Shown here: one piece after another, positions 34,201 to 42,072 of the stretch
How positions within the stretch are numbered: the first letter of the stretch is position 1
Layout: each line of letters opens with the position of its first letter
Assembly (NCBI GenBank): GCA_016124375.1
Contig: WGNV01000002.1
Span: 186,001-250,000, forward strand
DNA: 64,000 nucleotides
Source of the DNA: Tepidisphaera sp.
GTDB taxonomy: Bacteria; Planctomycetota; Phycisphaerae; Phycisphaerales; UBA1924
Direction of reading: 5' to 3'
The notes under the pieces: model-generated
Database searches by the model: none
What the model saw: the letters and a program-made list of their open reading frames with translations, nothing else
Told to the model about the DNA's origin: nothing
Program-made: the position numbers and the translations under genes

Positions 34201-34724
34201 ACAACCGGGGTGGCAACATCGACAGTTGGATCCTGAACCGCCTCATCCGCAAGGCCTGGTTCTACTGGCAGCCCCGCGTCGGCGACCCCACCTGGAACAT
34301 GCAGCAGGCCTTCCGGGGCCACGTCGTCGTGCTGTGCGACGAACTCACCGCCAGCGACGGCGAAGCCTTCAGCGAGGGCATCAAACGCCTCAAGATCGGC
34401 CCGGTCATCGGCACCCGCACCTGGGGCGGCGAGGTCTGGCTCTCCTCCAGCAACCGCCTCGTCGATGGCGGCATCGCCACCGCCGCCGAAATCGGGGTTT
34501 ACGGCCCCCAGGGCGATTGGCTCATTGAGGGCCATGGCGTCGATCCCGACATCGTGGTCGATAACCTGCCCCACGCCACCTACGAGGGCCAGGACGCCCA
34601 GTTGGACGCCGCCATCCAGTACCTTCAGAAAGAGATCAAGGAGCATCCGGTGGACGTTCCCCCCGCCCCACGCCACCCGAACAAGAGCTTCCGCGGACCC
34701 ATGGGAAACGCCACGGAGAAATAG
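31263..34724 (+). CDS. Tricorn-family S41 protease, exported
   Basis: A 1153-residue peptidase. An N-terminal signal peptide (LLVVACGLCVAACASLVSAQA) precedes a TolB-type propeller (~45-330) and a second propeller (~330-790), with many SPDG turns. Residues ~566-630 are a Lys/Asp/Ala-rich low-complexity insertion. The core domain has ELSALHIFVYGGE (catalytic His, ~805), a PDZ domain (~840-915) and the S41 domain with DVRHNRGGNIDSW and TASDGEAFSEG (nucleophile Ser, ~1031). Tricorn degrades oligopeptides, classically in the cytosol; here it is exported. GGAGGT lies six bases before the chosen ATG. The insertion is unusual and probably a surface loop. Confidence 0.93.
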   Translation: MRQAGLLVVACGLCVAACASLVSAQADHAPGHLGYYRSPSLNADTIVFTAEEDLWRVSASGGTATRLTSHPGAETAPAISPDGTQVAFVAQYEGPTDVYVMPLTGGLPKRLTFEGARRTNVVGWKPATNGTPALVIAATDALSTLPDSQLTLIDPATAERTLVPLSQAAQGAYDDAGTLYFTRLAFQGSQTKRYKGGSVQTLWKFGPKATEATPMTPDYTGTNANAMWWNGRVYFLTDRDGTMEIFSMKPDASDLKQETNHTGESERLLDVRGASVDSSGKSGRFVYQMGADLWIYDANAHSDTKLNIRLDSDFDQTREKWIKKPFDYLSAASIAPDGSKAVLTARGQVFTIPKDGGRLAEVTRAEGVRYRNATWMPDGKSILALSDESGEVEFWTLPPSGVGKPEQLTTDGSILRWEGVPSPDGKKIAHHDKNQKLWIFDIGAKTDTNIDTNGMDNFSSLSWSPDSRWLSYVAVADNFNRQVKLYDTQTKSITFVTTDRFDTGDATWSPDGKWMYILSDRNINTIVDSPWGAMQPEPFFDKKTKVYAISLKKGERSPWIPGDEVYDAKKEQEEKDKKKEPEKKEPAAKADDAKPADTQPAAKADDKKDDSKNDDAAKKDDKDATKPVEIDLDGIQTRLNEVPVEPGNYFGLTMNDKRLFFVSKDSDPDAKPTLLAVDIANKDVEAKPLVKDLESYELSRDGKSLLIRKKNSIAIIDAGSGPNADLSKSTLALGDWTFPLIPREEWRQMFTDAWRLERDYFYDTDMHGVDWKAMRERYLPLVDRVACRGELSDVLAQMVGELSALHIFVYGGEFREGPDKIAPAALGAVLNRSKAMGGFVVEKIYPSDPDIPDLTPPLARPEVNMHEGDVITMINGRDATSFESINEALRTQAGKQVLLHIKEKSGGERDVIVKPWSMGQDADLRYHSWEYTRRMQVEEQGKSDIGYLHLRAMGADNMDEFARGYYPVFNRKGLIIDVRHNRGGNIDSWILNRLIRKAWFYWQPRVGDPTWNMQQAFRGHVVVLCDELTASDGEAFSEGIKRLKIGPVIGTRTWGGEVWLSSSNRLVDGGIATAAEIGVYGPQGDWLIEGHGVDPDIVVDNLPHATYEGQDAQLDAAIQYLQKEIKEHPVDVPPAPRHPNKSFRGPMGNATEK

Positions 34725-34749
34725 CCCTTTCGCATTCTCGCCCCGGTGG

Positions 34750-34755
34750 TACACT
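34750..34755 (+). promoter_or_regulatory. Possible -10 element of the ECF sigma factor gene
   Basis: TACACT lies in the 87-base gap after the tricorn gene. It would place the transcription start near 34762 and so favours the GTG at 34812 over an upstream in-frame start at 34746. Confidence 0.4.
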
Positions 34756-34811
34756 ATTCAGTCAGCGCCAGCTCTCCGGGCGCCGCGGCGATTCTCGGCC
34801 AGGCACTTCCC

Positions 34812-35459
34812 GTGACTCACACCCCGCCCAACCCCGCCGGCGCCTGCAACGACGATCAACTGATCGCCCGGGCGATCGCCGGCGACCGTGCGGCTACCGC
34901 CGACCTCCTCCGCCTCCACGGCCCCACCGTGCGTGCACGCCTGGCCGGCAAGATCTCCCCGGTCTGGCAGTCCATCTTGGAGCCCGACGACATCATGCAG
35001 GTCACCTACATGGAGGCCTTCCTGCGCATCGATCGTTTCCAGCCGCGCCACGAGGGCTCCTTCCTTGCCTGGCTCACGCTCATCGCCGAGAACAACCTCC
35101 GCGACGCCGTGAAGGAACTCGAGCGCCAGAAACGCCCCAACCCCCGCAACCGCGTGCAGGCCGACGCCAAGAACGATTCCTACGTGGCACTCGTCGAGTT
35201 ATTGGGCGCCACGGTGACGACACCGAGCCTGGTTGCCGCCCGGCACGAGGTCAAGTCGGCCCTTGACCTGGCGTTGGAGAAACTCCCGCCCGACTACGCC
35301 AAGGCGGTGCGGATGTACCACCTCGAAGGCCGCGACTGCAAGGAAGTGGCCGAAGCCCTGGGCCGCTCGCAAGGCGCGGTGTACATGCTGCTGGCCCGTG
35401 CGCAGGAGCGTCTGAAGGACGTGCTGGGCTCTTCGTCCAAGTTCTTCAGTCACACCTGA
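34812..35459 (+). CDS. ECF-type RNA polymerase sigma factor
   Basis: A 215-residue sigma-70 family factor of extracytoplasmic-function type. Region 2 (~25-105) has LEPDDIMQVTYMEAFLRIDRF and GSFLAWLTLIAENNLRD. Region 4 (~155-205) has LEKLPPDYAKAVRMYHLEGRDCKEVAEALGRSQGAVYMLLARA split as a helix-turn-helix. No anti-sigma gene is adjacent; the next gene is a kinase-like ATPase. It belongs to the type in which planctomycetes expand ECF factors. The start is a GTG, chosen on the basis of the promoter position; the reading frame is open 22 codons further. Confidence 0.9.
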   Translation: MTHTPPNPAGACNDDQLIARAIAGDRAATADLLRLHGPTVRARLAGKISPVWQSILEPDDIMQVTYMEAFLRIDRFQPRHEGSFLAWLTLIAENNLRDAVKELERQKRPNPRNRVQADAKNDSYVALVELLGATVTTPSLVAARHEVKSALDLALEKLPPDYAKAVRMYHLEGRDCKEVAEALGRSQGAVYMLLARAQERLKDVLGSSSKFFSHT

Positions 35460-35626
35460 ACGGTGCTCCAGACGCTACAGGCGTCCGGTCCGGCCTAATC
35501 CGCACGTCCGGCGTTGGCCGCGCAGCCGCTGAACCCGATCCAGCCGCCACAGCCGGGCCTGGGATGTGGCGTCCACGCAACATCGTGCGTCCCGCGCCCC
35601 CCCGCGCACCCGATCCGACTGATCGG

Positions 35627-36406
35627 ATGACCACCCAACGCGCGAACACCAACCACCCGGACCAGGCCGCCCGCACCATCGAGCGCCTGGGCGAACTGCT
35701 CAGGGAACTGGGCGACCTTCTCGACGCCGCCAAGTTCGGGGCGGGGCCGGGCACGCTGCTGGCCATCGGCGGCGCGGGCGATCTCGAAAAGCAGCTCTCC
35801 GACGCCGCCAAGCGCCTCGAGCACATGGCGGAGCTGGTCCACGCCGCCATGCAGGTCTCCACCACCTCGATCGGTTCGCCCATGCTCACCAGGGCCCGCC
35901 CGGTGACGCTGGGTGAAGCCGTGCACCACGCCGCCGACGTCGTCCAGACGCTCGCCAAGAAAAGCCGCTGCGCCATCATGCTCGACGTCAGCCCCGCGGC
36001 CGGGGCCATCCCCGCCGGCGGGCTGTACACCGTCATCCTCAACGCCCTGCAGAACGCGATCGAATCCATCAACCGCCGGGGCGATGTGGGCAAGGTCACC
36101 ATCACCGCCCGATCCGACGCGGCCCCCACCGGCGTCGGCTACGGGCGCGACACCCGCGACTGGTACGTCCTCGAAATCAGCGACAACGGCGTCGGCCTGC
36201 CCAGCGATCCCTCGCGCGTCTTCGATCTCGGCTACACCACCAAGCGCCAGGGCGCCGGCGTGGGGTTGGCCGTCGCACGCAACGTCGTGCAGGGCATGGG
36301 CGGGCTGATCGAACTGCTTCCCGGCCCCGAAGCCGGCGCGGTGCTTCGCGTCAGGTTCCCCTCGCTGGCCAACGCGAGCACGCTGTCGCTGGGGGGGGCC
36401 GCGTGA
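35627..36406 (+). CDS. Soluble histidine-kinase-like ATPase, partner of NtrC-type regulator
   Basis: A 259-residue protein without membrane segments. The C-terminal HATPase domain is clear: an N box LNALQNAIESI (~145), DNGVGLPSDPSRVFDLGYTTK (~190) and GAGVGLAVARNVVQGMGG (~210). The N-terminal helical region (~10-75) should be the dimerisation domain. Its best His (RLEHMAELVHAAM) is not in a canonical H-E/D box, so the phosphoacceptor is uncertain. The next gene starts within its stop codon (GTGA overlap), which pairs it with the sigma-54 activator. Start choice between 35564 and 35627 is uncertain; the shorter avoids a Pro/Arg-rich leader. Confidence 0.8.
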   Translation: MTTQRANTNHPDQAARTIERLGELLRELGDLLDAAKFGAGPGTLLAIGGAGDLEKQLSDAAKRLEHMAELVHAAMQVSTTSIGSPMLTRARPVTLGEAVHHAADVVQTLAKKSRCAIMLDVSPAAGAIPAGGLYTVILNALQNAIESINRRGDVGKVTITARSDAAPTGVGYGRDTRDWYVLEISDNGVGLPSDPSRVFDLGYTTKRQGAGVGLAVARNVVQGMGGLIELLPGPEAGAVLRVRFPSLANASTLSLGGAA

Positions 36407-37845
36407 GCAGGGGCGGGGCCATCGAGCCCAGCCCGCTCAACGTGCTCGTCGCCGATGGCGACCCCATCGCCGGGGCCACCATCGCCGAGTTCCTGCGGGG
36501 CGAAGGCCATCGCGCCGTCGTCGCCTCCAGCCGCCAGGCCACGATCGACGCCCTCGACGCCGCAACCGGCGACGATCGCCCCTTCGACATCGCCATCGTC
36601 GACGTCGCCATCGGCGGCGCCGACTTCCTGCGCGAGATGGGGCGTCGGCACCCCTCCGCCGCCCTCGTCGCCACCAGCGGCTACGCCACCGTCGAAGGCG
36701 CCGTCGAAACCCTGCGCCACGGCGCCTGCGATTACCTGGTCAAGCCCCTGGTCGACGCGGAGCTGCGCCAGACCATCGAACGCGCCCGCCGCCAGGCCGC
36801 GATCCTCTCCGAGAACGTCACGCTCCGCCGACGCCTGGATGTTCGCGCCAGCCTCGATGGCGTCGTCGGCGCCGATCCCCGGATGATCAAGGTCCTTGAT
36901 CTGGTCCGCGCCGTCGCGCCCAGCAAGACCACCGTCCTCATGACCGGTGAGAGCGGCACCGGTAAGAGCCTCATCGCCCAGGCGATCCACCGCCTCAGCA
37001 CCCGGCGCGACAAGGCCTTCGTCGAGCTCGCCTGCGGCAGCATCCCCGAGACGCTCCTCGAAAGCGAACTCTTCGGGCACAGCAAGGGCGCCTTCACCGG
37101 CGCCCACGCCGACAAGGCCGGACGCTTCCTCGCCGCCAACGGCGGCACCATTTTCCTCGACGAGATCAACAGCGCCTCGCCCGCCATGCAGCTGAAACTG
37201 CTGCGCGTGCTGCAGGAACGTCGCTTCGAGCCCGTGGGCAGCACGCAGACCATCGAGGTGGACGTGCGCGTGGTGCTCGCGAGCAACCAGCCGCTGGAGC
37301 CGCTGGTCGCCAGCGGCACCTTCCGCCAGGACCTCTACTACCGCATCAACGTCGTGAAGATCGAACTGCCTCCGCTGCGCGCCAGGCTGGGCGATGTGCC
37401 CCTGCTTGCCGAGCGGATTCTTGAAAAGCATGCGGCCGAACTCGGCCGCCAACTGGTGGGCTTTACGCCCGAGGCGATGCACGCCCTCACGCACTACGAC
37501 TACCCCGGCAACGTGCGCGAACTGCAGAACATCGTGGAGCGTGCCGCTGTCCTCGCCAAGGGCCAGATGATCGGCACCGACGATCTGCCCAGCGCCGTGC
37601 TCGATGGGCCGCGGCACGCACCGGCGCCCGTCGCACAACTGACCGGCGGCGACGACACCCCCTGGGTGCCCATGACCCTCGAAGACGCGATGCGCGAGCC
37701 CGAACGCCGGATTCTCATCAAGGCCCTCGACGCCAACGCCTGGAACCGCCAGAAGACCAGCGAGCAGCTCGGCATCAACCGCACGACCTTGTACAAGAAA
37801 ATGAAGGCTCACGGGCTGCTGGGCGATGAACGCCTGGCGGGGTGA
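36403..37845 (+). CDS. NtrC-family sigma-54-dependent response regulator
   Basis: A 480-residue three-domain activator. The receiver (~12-125) has VLVADGDP, the phosphoacceptor Asp in IAIVDVAIGG (~66) and DYLVKPL. The AAA+ domain (~150-385) has Walker A GESGTGKS (~180), the sigma-54-contacting GAFTGA loop (~229), Walker B GGTIFLDEI and the DLYYRINV/YPGNVRELQN arginine-finger region. A Fis-type helix-turn-helix closes the protein (NRQKTSEQLGINRTTLYKKMK split at ~440-465). It activates sigma-54 promoters under control of the coupled kinase. No sigma-54 site was sought exhaustively here. Confidence 0.95.
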   Translation: MSRGGAIEPSPLNVLVADGDPIAGATIAEFLRGEGHRAVVASSRQATIDALDAATGDDRPFDIAIVDVAIGGADFLREMGRRHPSAALVATSGYATVEGAVETLRHGACDYLVKPLVDAELRQTIERARRQAAILSENVTLRRRLDVRASLDGVVGADPRMIKVLDLVRAVAPSKTTVLMTGESGTGKSLIAQAIHRLSTRRDKAFVELACGSIPETLLESELFGHSKGAFTGAHADKAGRFLAANGGTIFLDEINSASPAMQLKLLRVLQERRFEPVGSTQTIEVDVRVVLASNQPLEPLVASGTFRQDLYYRINVVKIELPPLRARLGDVPLLAERILEKHAAELGRQLVGFTPEAMHALTHYDYPGNVRELQNIVERAAVLAKGQMIGTDDLPSAVLDGPRHAPAPVAQLTGGDDTPWVPMTLEDAMREPERRILIKALDANAWNRQKTSEQLGINRTTLYKKMKAHGLLGDERLAG

Positions 37846-37868
37846 AAAAGCGCACGAGCCCGCGCGGC

Positions 37869-38918
37869 TCACGCCGTCGGGAACGGATTCCGCTCGGCGA
37901 AGCCCGCCTGATGCCAGTAGGGATAGGTCTTGGTCATCATGCTCGCTTCGTCGAGGCGTGCCACCTGTTCGCGCGTGAGGTTCCAACCCACGGCTCCCAG
38001 GTTCTGCCGCAACTGCTCTTCGTTGCGAGCCCCGATGATGATGTTCGCCACGCTGGGCCTTTGCAGCAGCCAGTTCAGCGCCACCTGCGGCACCGTCTTA
38101 CCCGTCTCCTTCGCGACCACGTCCAACGCATCCACCACGCGATACAGATACTCGTCATTCACGGGGGGGCCAGCGTTGACGACTTGCTGCGAGTGCAGGC
38201 GGCTGCCCTTGGGCAGCGGCGCGCCCCGCCGGATTTTGCCCGTCAGCCGCCCCCAGCCGAGCGGGCTCCACACGACACACCCGACGCCCTGGTCGAGGGC
38301 CAAGGGCATCAACTCCCACTCATACTCGCGCCCGATCAGCGAGTAATACGCCTGGTGCGCCACATACCGTGGCCAGCCATACCGGTCGCTGGTCGCCAGC
38401 GACTTCATGAGGTGCCAGCCCGAAAAGTTCGAGCAGCCGATGTAGCGGATCTTCCCCTGCCGCACCAGTTGGTCGAACGTCGAGAGCACTTCCTCGGCGG
38501 GCGTCATGGCATCAAAGCCGTGAAGCTGGTACAGGTCGATGTAGTCGGTGCCCAGGCGCTTGAGACTGCCCTCGACGGCCCGCGTGATGTGAAAACGCGA
38601 CGAGCCGACGTCGTTGGGGCTCTCGCCGAAGCGGAACGTGCCCTTGGTCGAGATGATCACATGGTCGCGGCGGCCTTTGATCGCCTCGCCCAGAATCGAC
38701 TCCGCGGCTCCGCCCGAGTAAATATCAGCACTGTCGAACATGGTCAGGCCATGCTCCAGGCAGATGTCCACCAGGCGCGTGGCTTCGCTCACGTCGCTGC
38801 TGCCCCACGCCTTGAAAAACTCTCCCCCGCCCCCGAATGTGCCGGTGCCGAAACTCAGGACGGGGACCTTGAAGCCGGAGTGGCCCAGGCGGCGGTGTTC
38901 CATGATTTGAGAGGGCAT
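37869..38918 (-). CDS. Aldo/keto reductase
   Basis: A 349-residue NADPH-dependent oxidoreductase with a TIM barrel. The catalytic tetrad is visible: Asp and Tyr in FDSADIYSGG (~62), Lys in VIISTKG (~91) and His in DLYQLHGFD (~129). The NADP-binding end has NIIIGARNEEQLRQNL (~305). It resembles the YajO/Gcy-like AKR11-14 groups; the substrate is unknown. AAAGGA lies seven bases before the ATG. It converges on the NtrC gene (23 bases between stops), and a large inverted repeat lies just upstream of it. Confidence 0.92.
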   Translation of the reverse strand: MPSQIMEHRRLGHSGFKVPVLSFGTGTFGGGGEFFKAWGSSDVSEATRLVDICLEHGLTMFDSADIYSGGAAESILGEAIKGRRDHVIISTKGTFRFGESPNDVGSSRFHITRAVEGSLKRLGTDYIDLYQLHGFDAMTPAEEVLSTFDQLVRQGKIRYIGCSNFSGWHLMKSLATSDRYGWPRYVAHQAYYSLIGREYEWELMPLALDQGVGCVVWSPLGWGRLTGKIRRGAPLPKGSRLHSQQVVNAGPPVNDEYLYRVVDALDVVAKETGKTVPQVALNWLLQRPSVANIIIGARNEEQLRQNLGAVGWNLTREQVARLDEASMMTKTYPYWHQAGFAERNPFPTA

Positions 38919-38976
38919 GAGAGGTTCCTTTGGTGTGCGAACGTCAGCGTACGCGGGGATAGCGCCTGGATTCCAA

Positions 38977-39054
38977 TACGAGCCCGACGCGCGAGCGAGG
39001 GTCTTCGTGGTGTCCGAACATCAGTGAGACCCTCGCTCGCGCTTCGGGCTCGTA
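38977..39054. repeat. Large intergenic inverted repeat (28-bp arms)
   Basis: The arms at 38977-39004 and 39027-39054 are complementary at 27 of 28 positions, with a 22-base loop. Each arm starts TACGAGCCCGA and includes GCGAGCGAGGGTCT. I recall very similar GAGCCCGAAGCGC-containing repeats as dispersed elements in planctomycete genomes. It lies between the aldo/keto reductase start and the CDF transporter stop, and may also act as a terminator or transcript stabiliser for the latter. Confidence 0.85.
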
Positions 39055-39062
39055 GTTTGGGA

Positions 39063-39953
39063 CTATTTCTCCGTTTGTTCGCACGGCTCAACGTGAATGA
39101 GCACGCGCCCCACATTGGCATGCTCGCGCCGGATGGTTGCCTTGACCAGCCCCGCCAGCGCGTGCGCGTCGTGCACGCTCATCGCCGGGTCCACGTGCAG
39201 GTGCATGTCGACGAGGTAGCCCCGTCCGCTCTTGCGGGTTTCGACCTTCTCGACCAGCCGCACCCCCGGCACGCTCCCGGCCGTGGCGCGCACCGTGTTG
39301 GCCAACTCCGGGCTGGCCGCGTCCAGCAGTTCGCGCAAGGCGGGGAGGCCCAGCGAGAAGCCGGTGATGACGATGACGCCGCTGGCGACCATGGCGGCGA
39401 CTTCGTCAGCGAAGACCAGGCGGGGGGCGGCGAACCAGCGCGGGCCGGCGACGGCGATGGAGACTCCGATGAAAGCCGCGGCTGAGGTGATGGAGTCCGC
39501 CCGATGGTGCCAGGCGTCGGCGCGGGCGGCATCGGAATCCGTCTTGCGGGCGCCGTCAATTGTGACGCGGAAGAGCGTTTCCTTGACGACGATGACCGCC
39601 GCGATGATGGCGAGCGTCCAGGGCTCGGGGGGCGGATGGGGCGACAGGAGCTTGTTGAACGATTCGATGACGATGAAGGCGGCCGCGCCCAGCAGCAGGG
39701 CCCCGACGCCCAGCGCGGCCAGGGCCTCGGCTTTGCCATAGCCGTAGGGATGAGTTTCGTCGGGGGGCTTGGAGGCGAGCCTGAGCCCGCGCCAGACGAC
39801 GACGGAGCCGACGGTATCGGCGAGGGACTCGACGCCGTCGGCGATGAGGGCGCTGGAGTGGCCGAGCCAGCCCGCGAGGAACTTGGCCAGGCACAGCGCG
39901 ATGCTGGCGGCCATGCCGACCAAGGTGTTGATTTCGAGCCGCCGGGAATCCAT
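39063..39953 (-). CDS. Cation diffusion facilitator (zinc/divalent metal efflux)
   Basis: A 296-residue CDF transporter with six membrane helices. TM2 has HSSALIADGVESLAD, carrying the metal-binding Asp (~32-36 from the new start). TM5 has DAWHHRADSIT (HxxxD pair). The C-terminal cytoplasmic ferredoxin-like domain (~205-296) has VDMHLHVDPAMSVHDAHAL, the dimeric metal-sensing region. The start giving MDSRRLEINT is preferred because it lies seven bases after a TACACT hexamer; the longer frame would start upstream of that promoter. Likely substrates are Zn, Mn or Fe. Confidence 0.9.
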   Translation of the reverse strand: MDSRRLEINTLVGMAASIALCLAKFLAGWLGHSSALIADGVESLADTVGSVVVWRGLRLASKPPDETHPYGYGKAEALAALGVGALLLGAAAFIVIESFNKLLSPHPPPEPWTLAIIAAVIVVKETLFRVTIDGARKTDSDAARADAWHHRADSITSAAAFIGVSIAVAGPRWFAAPRLVFADEVAAMVASGVIVITGFSLGLPALRELLDAASPELANTVRATAGSVPGVRLVEKVETRKSGRGYLVDMHLHVDPAMSVHDAHALAGLVKATIRREHANVGRVLIHVEPCEQTEK

Positions 39954-39966
39954 GTGGGCGAGTGTA
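39954..39966 (-). promoter_or_regulatory. Promoter of the CDF gene (near-leaderless)
   Basis: TACACT on the minus strand (39961-39966) ends seven bases before the ATG at 39953. No Shine-Dalgarno is seen. Confidence 0.5.
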
Positions 39967-40066
39967 CCGGGGCAGAAGAGGCGCGAGGTGCGGGATCGGC
40001 GCATCACCCGAAATGCGCGCGCATAACCGGTAGAAGACTCGGGAAATGTGGATGAGTTGTTGTGGT

Positions 40067-41995
40067 TCAGCCCCGCCCGAAGAGCTTTTCGAGTTCGCGG
40101 ATCGTGAGGCGGATGCTGGTGGGGCGGCCGTGCGGGCAGTTGCTGCTGCGCTCCACCTCGTCGCGGAGCTTCACGAGCTCGGCGAGTTCGAGATCACTGA
40201 GTTTGTCGCCGGCTTTCACCGCGGCTTTGCAACTCATCATGTCGAGGACGTCGCGCATGGCGGCTTCGCCCCCCCGGATGAGATCGGAGAAGAAGGCGGC
40301 GTCGTCGGACTTTTCGAGCAGCTCCTGCATGAACTCACCCGCGTCGACGCCCCGGTCAAAGAGGAACGACGGGAACGCGTGCACGCCCACGCTGGTGGGG
40401 CCGAGGGGCGAGGCCTCGATTCCCAGGCGCGTGAGGATCGATTCCATGCGGCTGAGGCGTTCGATCTGAGCCGCGGCCGCGGGCACGGCGATGGGCGCGA
40501 GCAGCCGCTGGCTTTCGAGGGGCGAAGTGGCGCTGCCCAGCACGCGGGCGAGGAGATATTCGAACATCACCCGCTCGTGCAACGCGTGCTGATCGATGAT
40601 GACGACGCCCTGATCGTCTTGAGTGACCAGGTAGCTCTTGTGCACCTGCAGCACGCGCGATGTGGGTGGCAGCGGCGCGGGCTCGCTCGGAGCGGCGGGC
40701 GATGGCGGCGACAACGCCTCGCGCATCGCGTCGTACGACACCGGTGCGGGCTGATCGAGCGTGGGCTGAGGCGTCGCGGGGGCGGGGCGTCGAAAGTACT
40801 CGACAAAGCTCTGCAGGCTCGGCACCGGGCGCGACAAGGGCAGGTTGTCTTGCGACACGCCCGCGCCGGGCAGGGCGCCGTCAAGCGGCACGCCCCCCAC
40901 TGTTCCCGAAGAGCCGCTGTGCCAGGCGGGGGGCTTGAGCGCGCTCAGCGTCGGCGTCAGGTCCGCGGCTTGCAACGCCCGCCGAATCGCCCGCAGCACG
41001 CCCGAGTGCACCAGCGAACTGTCGCGGAATCGCACCTCCGCCTTTTGTGGATGCACGTTCACGTCGACGCCCGCGGGGGACATCTCGATCATCAGGACCA
41101 CGGTGGGATAGCGCGTCGGGTCGATCAGACCCCGGTACGCCTCGCCGATGGCGTGCTGGATCGTGCGGTCGCGCACGCTGCGCCCGTTCACAAACACATA
41201 CTGCGACTTGTTGCTGCCCCGCGCGATCGCCGGCAAACCGGCAAGACCCCAGATGGCAAGGCCTCGGCCGTCATCAAACTCGTCGGCGCTCACGTCCAGA
41301 AGCTGCGTCGAAAGTTCCTTGCCCAGGATCGAGAGGGCCCGCTCGCGGGGGCTCTGCCCGGGCGAGAGATCAAGCACCTCGCGCCCATCGACGATGGCCC
41401 GCACGCCGATCGCGGGGTGCGCCAACGCAAGATGGCGCACCACATCCAGGCAGCGCTCCTGCTCGGTGCCGACGGTCCGGAGAAACTTCCGGCGTGCCGG
41501 CGTGTTCCAGAAGAGATTCCGCACGCTGACACTGGTGCCGATGGGCCCGGGCGCGGGCTTGATCGACGACACCACGTCGGCGTCTGCGTCCAGTTGCAGG
41601 GCGCTCTGAGCCGCGGCGGTGCGCGTGCGGATGCTGAGGCGCGACACGCTGGCGATGCTGGCCAGGGCCTCGCCCCGGAAGCCCAGCGTGCCGATGTGCT
41701 CGAGGTCCTGGGCGAGGGCGACTTTGCTCGTCGCGTGCGGGGCGATGGCCAGGGGCAGGTCGTCGGCGTGGATGCCCGAGCCGTCGTCGGTGACGCGCAC
41801 GAGCTCGATGCCGCCCTGTTCGAGGTCGATCTGCACGCGGGTGGCGCCGGCGTCGATGGCGTTTTCGAGAAGTTCCTTGACGACTGAGGCGGGGCGTTCG
41901 ACGACCTCGCCCGCCGCGATCTGGTTGGCCACCAGCGGGGCGAGCACGCGTATGCGGCTGGGAGCCGCGGCGTCGCGAGGAGGAGCGTGAATCAC
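40067..41995 (-). CDS. mutL: DNA mismatch repair protein MutL (endonuclease type)
   Basis: A 642-residue MutL. The N-terminal GHKL ATPase has the ATP-binding ELLENAIDAGAT (~43), DDGSGIHADDL, ATSKVALAQDLEHIGTLGFRGEAL split over ~80-110, and NTPARRKFL. A Pro/Ala-rich linker (~360-440) follows. The C-terminal domain carries the nicking-endonuclease motif DQHALHERVMFE (DQHAxxExxxxE) plus SCKAAVKAGD and CPHGRP, so it should nick DNA as in MutH-less bacteria. The GTG at 41995 is chosen because a TACTAT hexamer lies five bases upstream; a GTG at 42034 is an alternative adding 13 residues. It is divergent from the HIT gene. Confidence 0.95.
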   Translation of the reverse strand: MIHAPPRDAAAPSRIRVLAPLVANQIAAGEVVERPASVVKELLENAIDAGATRVQIDLEQGGIELVRVTDDGSGIHADDLPLAIAPHATSKVALAQDLEHIGTLGFRGEALASIASVSRLSIRTRTAAAQSALQLDADADVVSSIKPAPGPIGTSVSVRNLFWNTPARRKFLRTVGTEQERCLDVVRHLALAHPAIGVRAIVDGREVLDLSPGQSPRERALSILGKELSTQLLDVSADEFDDGRGLAIWGLAGLPAIARGSNKSQYVFVNGRSVRDRTIQHAIGEAYRGLIDPTRYPTVVLMIEMSPAGVDVNVHPQKAEVRFRDSSLVHSGVLRAIRRALQAADLTPTLSALKPPAWHSGSSGTVGGVPLDGALPGAGVSQDNLPLSRPVPSLQSFVEYFRRPAPATPQPTLDQPAPVSYDAMREALSPPSPAAPSEPAPLPPTSRVLQVHKSYLVTQDDQGVVIIDQHALHERVMFEYLLARVLGSATSPLESQRLLAPIAVPAAAAQIERLSRMESILTRLGIEASPLGPTSVGVHAFPSFLFDRGVDAGEFMQELLEKSDDAAFFSDLIRGGEAAMRDVLDMMSCKAAVKAGDKLSDLELAELVKLRDEVERSSNCPHGRPTSIRLTIRELEKLFGRG

Positions 41996-42006
41996 GGCGG
42001 ATAGTA
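41996..42006 (-). promoter_or_regulatory. Possible near-leaderless promoter of mutL
   Basis: TACTAT on the minus strand (42001-42006) ends five bases before the GTG at 41995. It would fix the mutL start there. Confidence 0.45.
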
Positions 42007-42060
42007 CGGGTTTGACGCCCGCGGGATGCGACACGGTGTCCGCCCCAGCCGCAACGGGGT

Positions 42061-42072
42061 TACAGTGGGAGC
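42061..42072 (+). promoter_or_regulatory. Leaderless-type promoter of the HIT gene
   Basis: TACAGT (42061-42066) is followed by six bases (GGGAGC) and the ATG at 42073. GGGAG could be read as a Shine-Dalgarno but is too close to the ATG. Confidence 0.55.
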
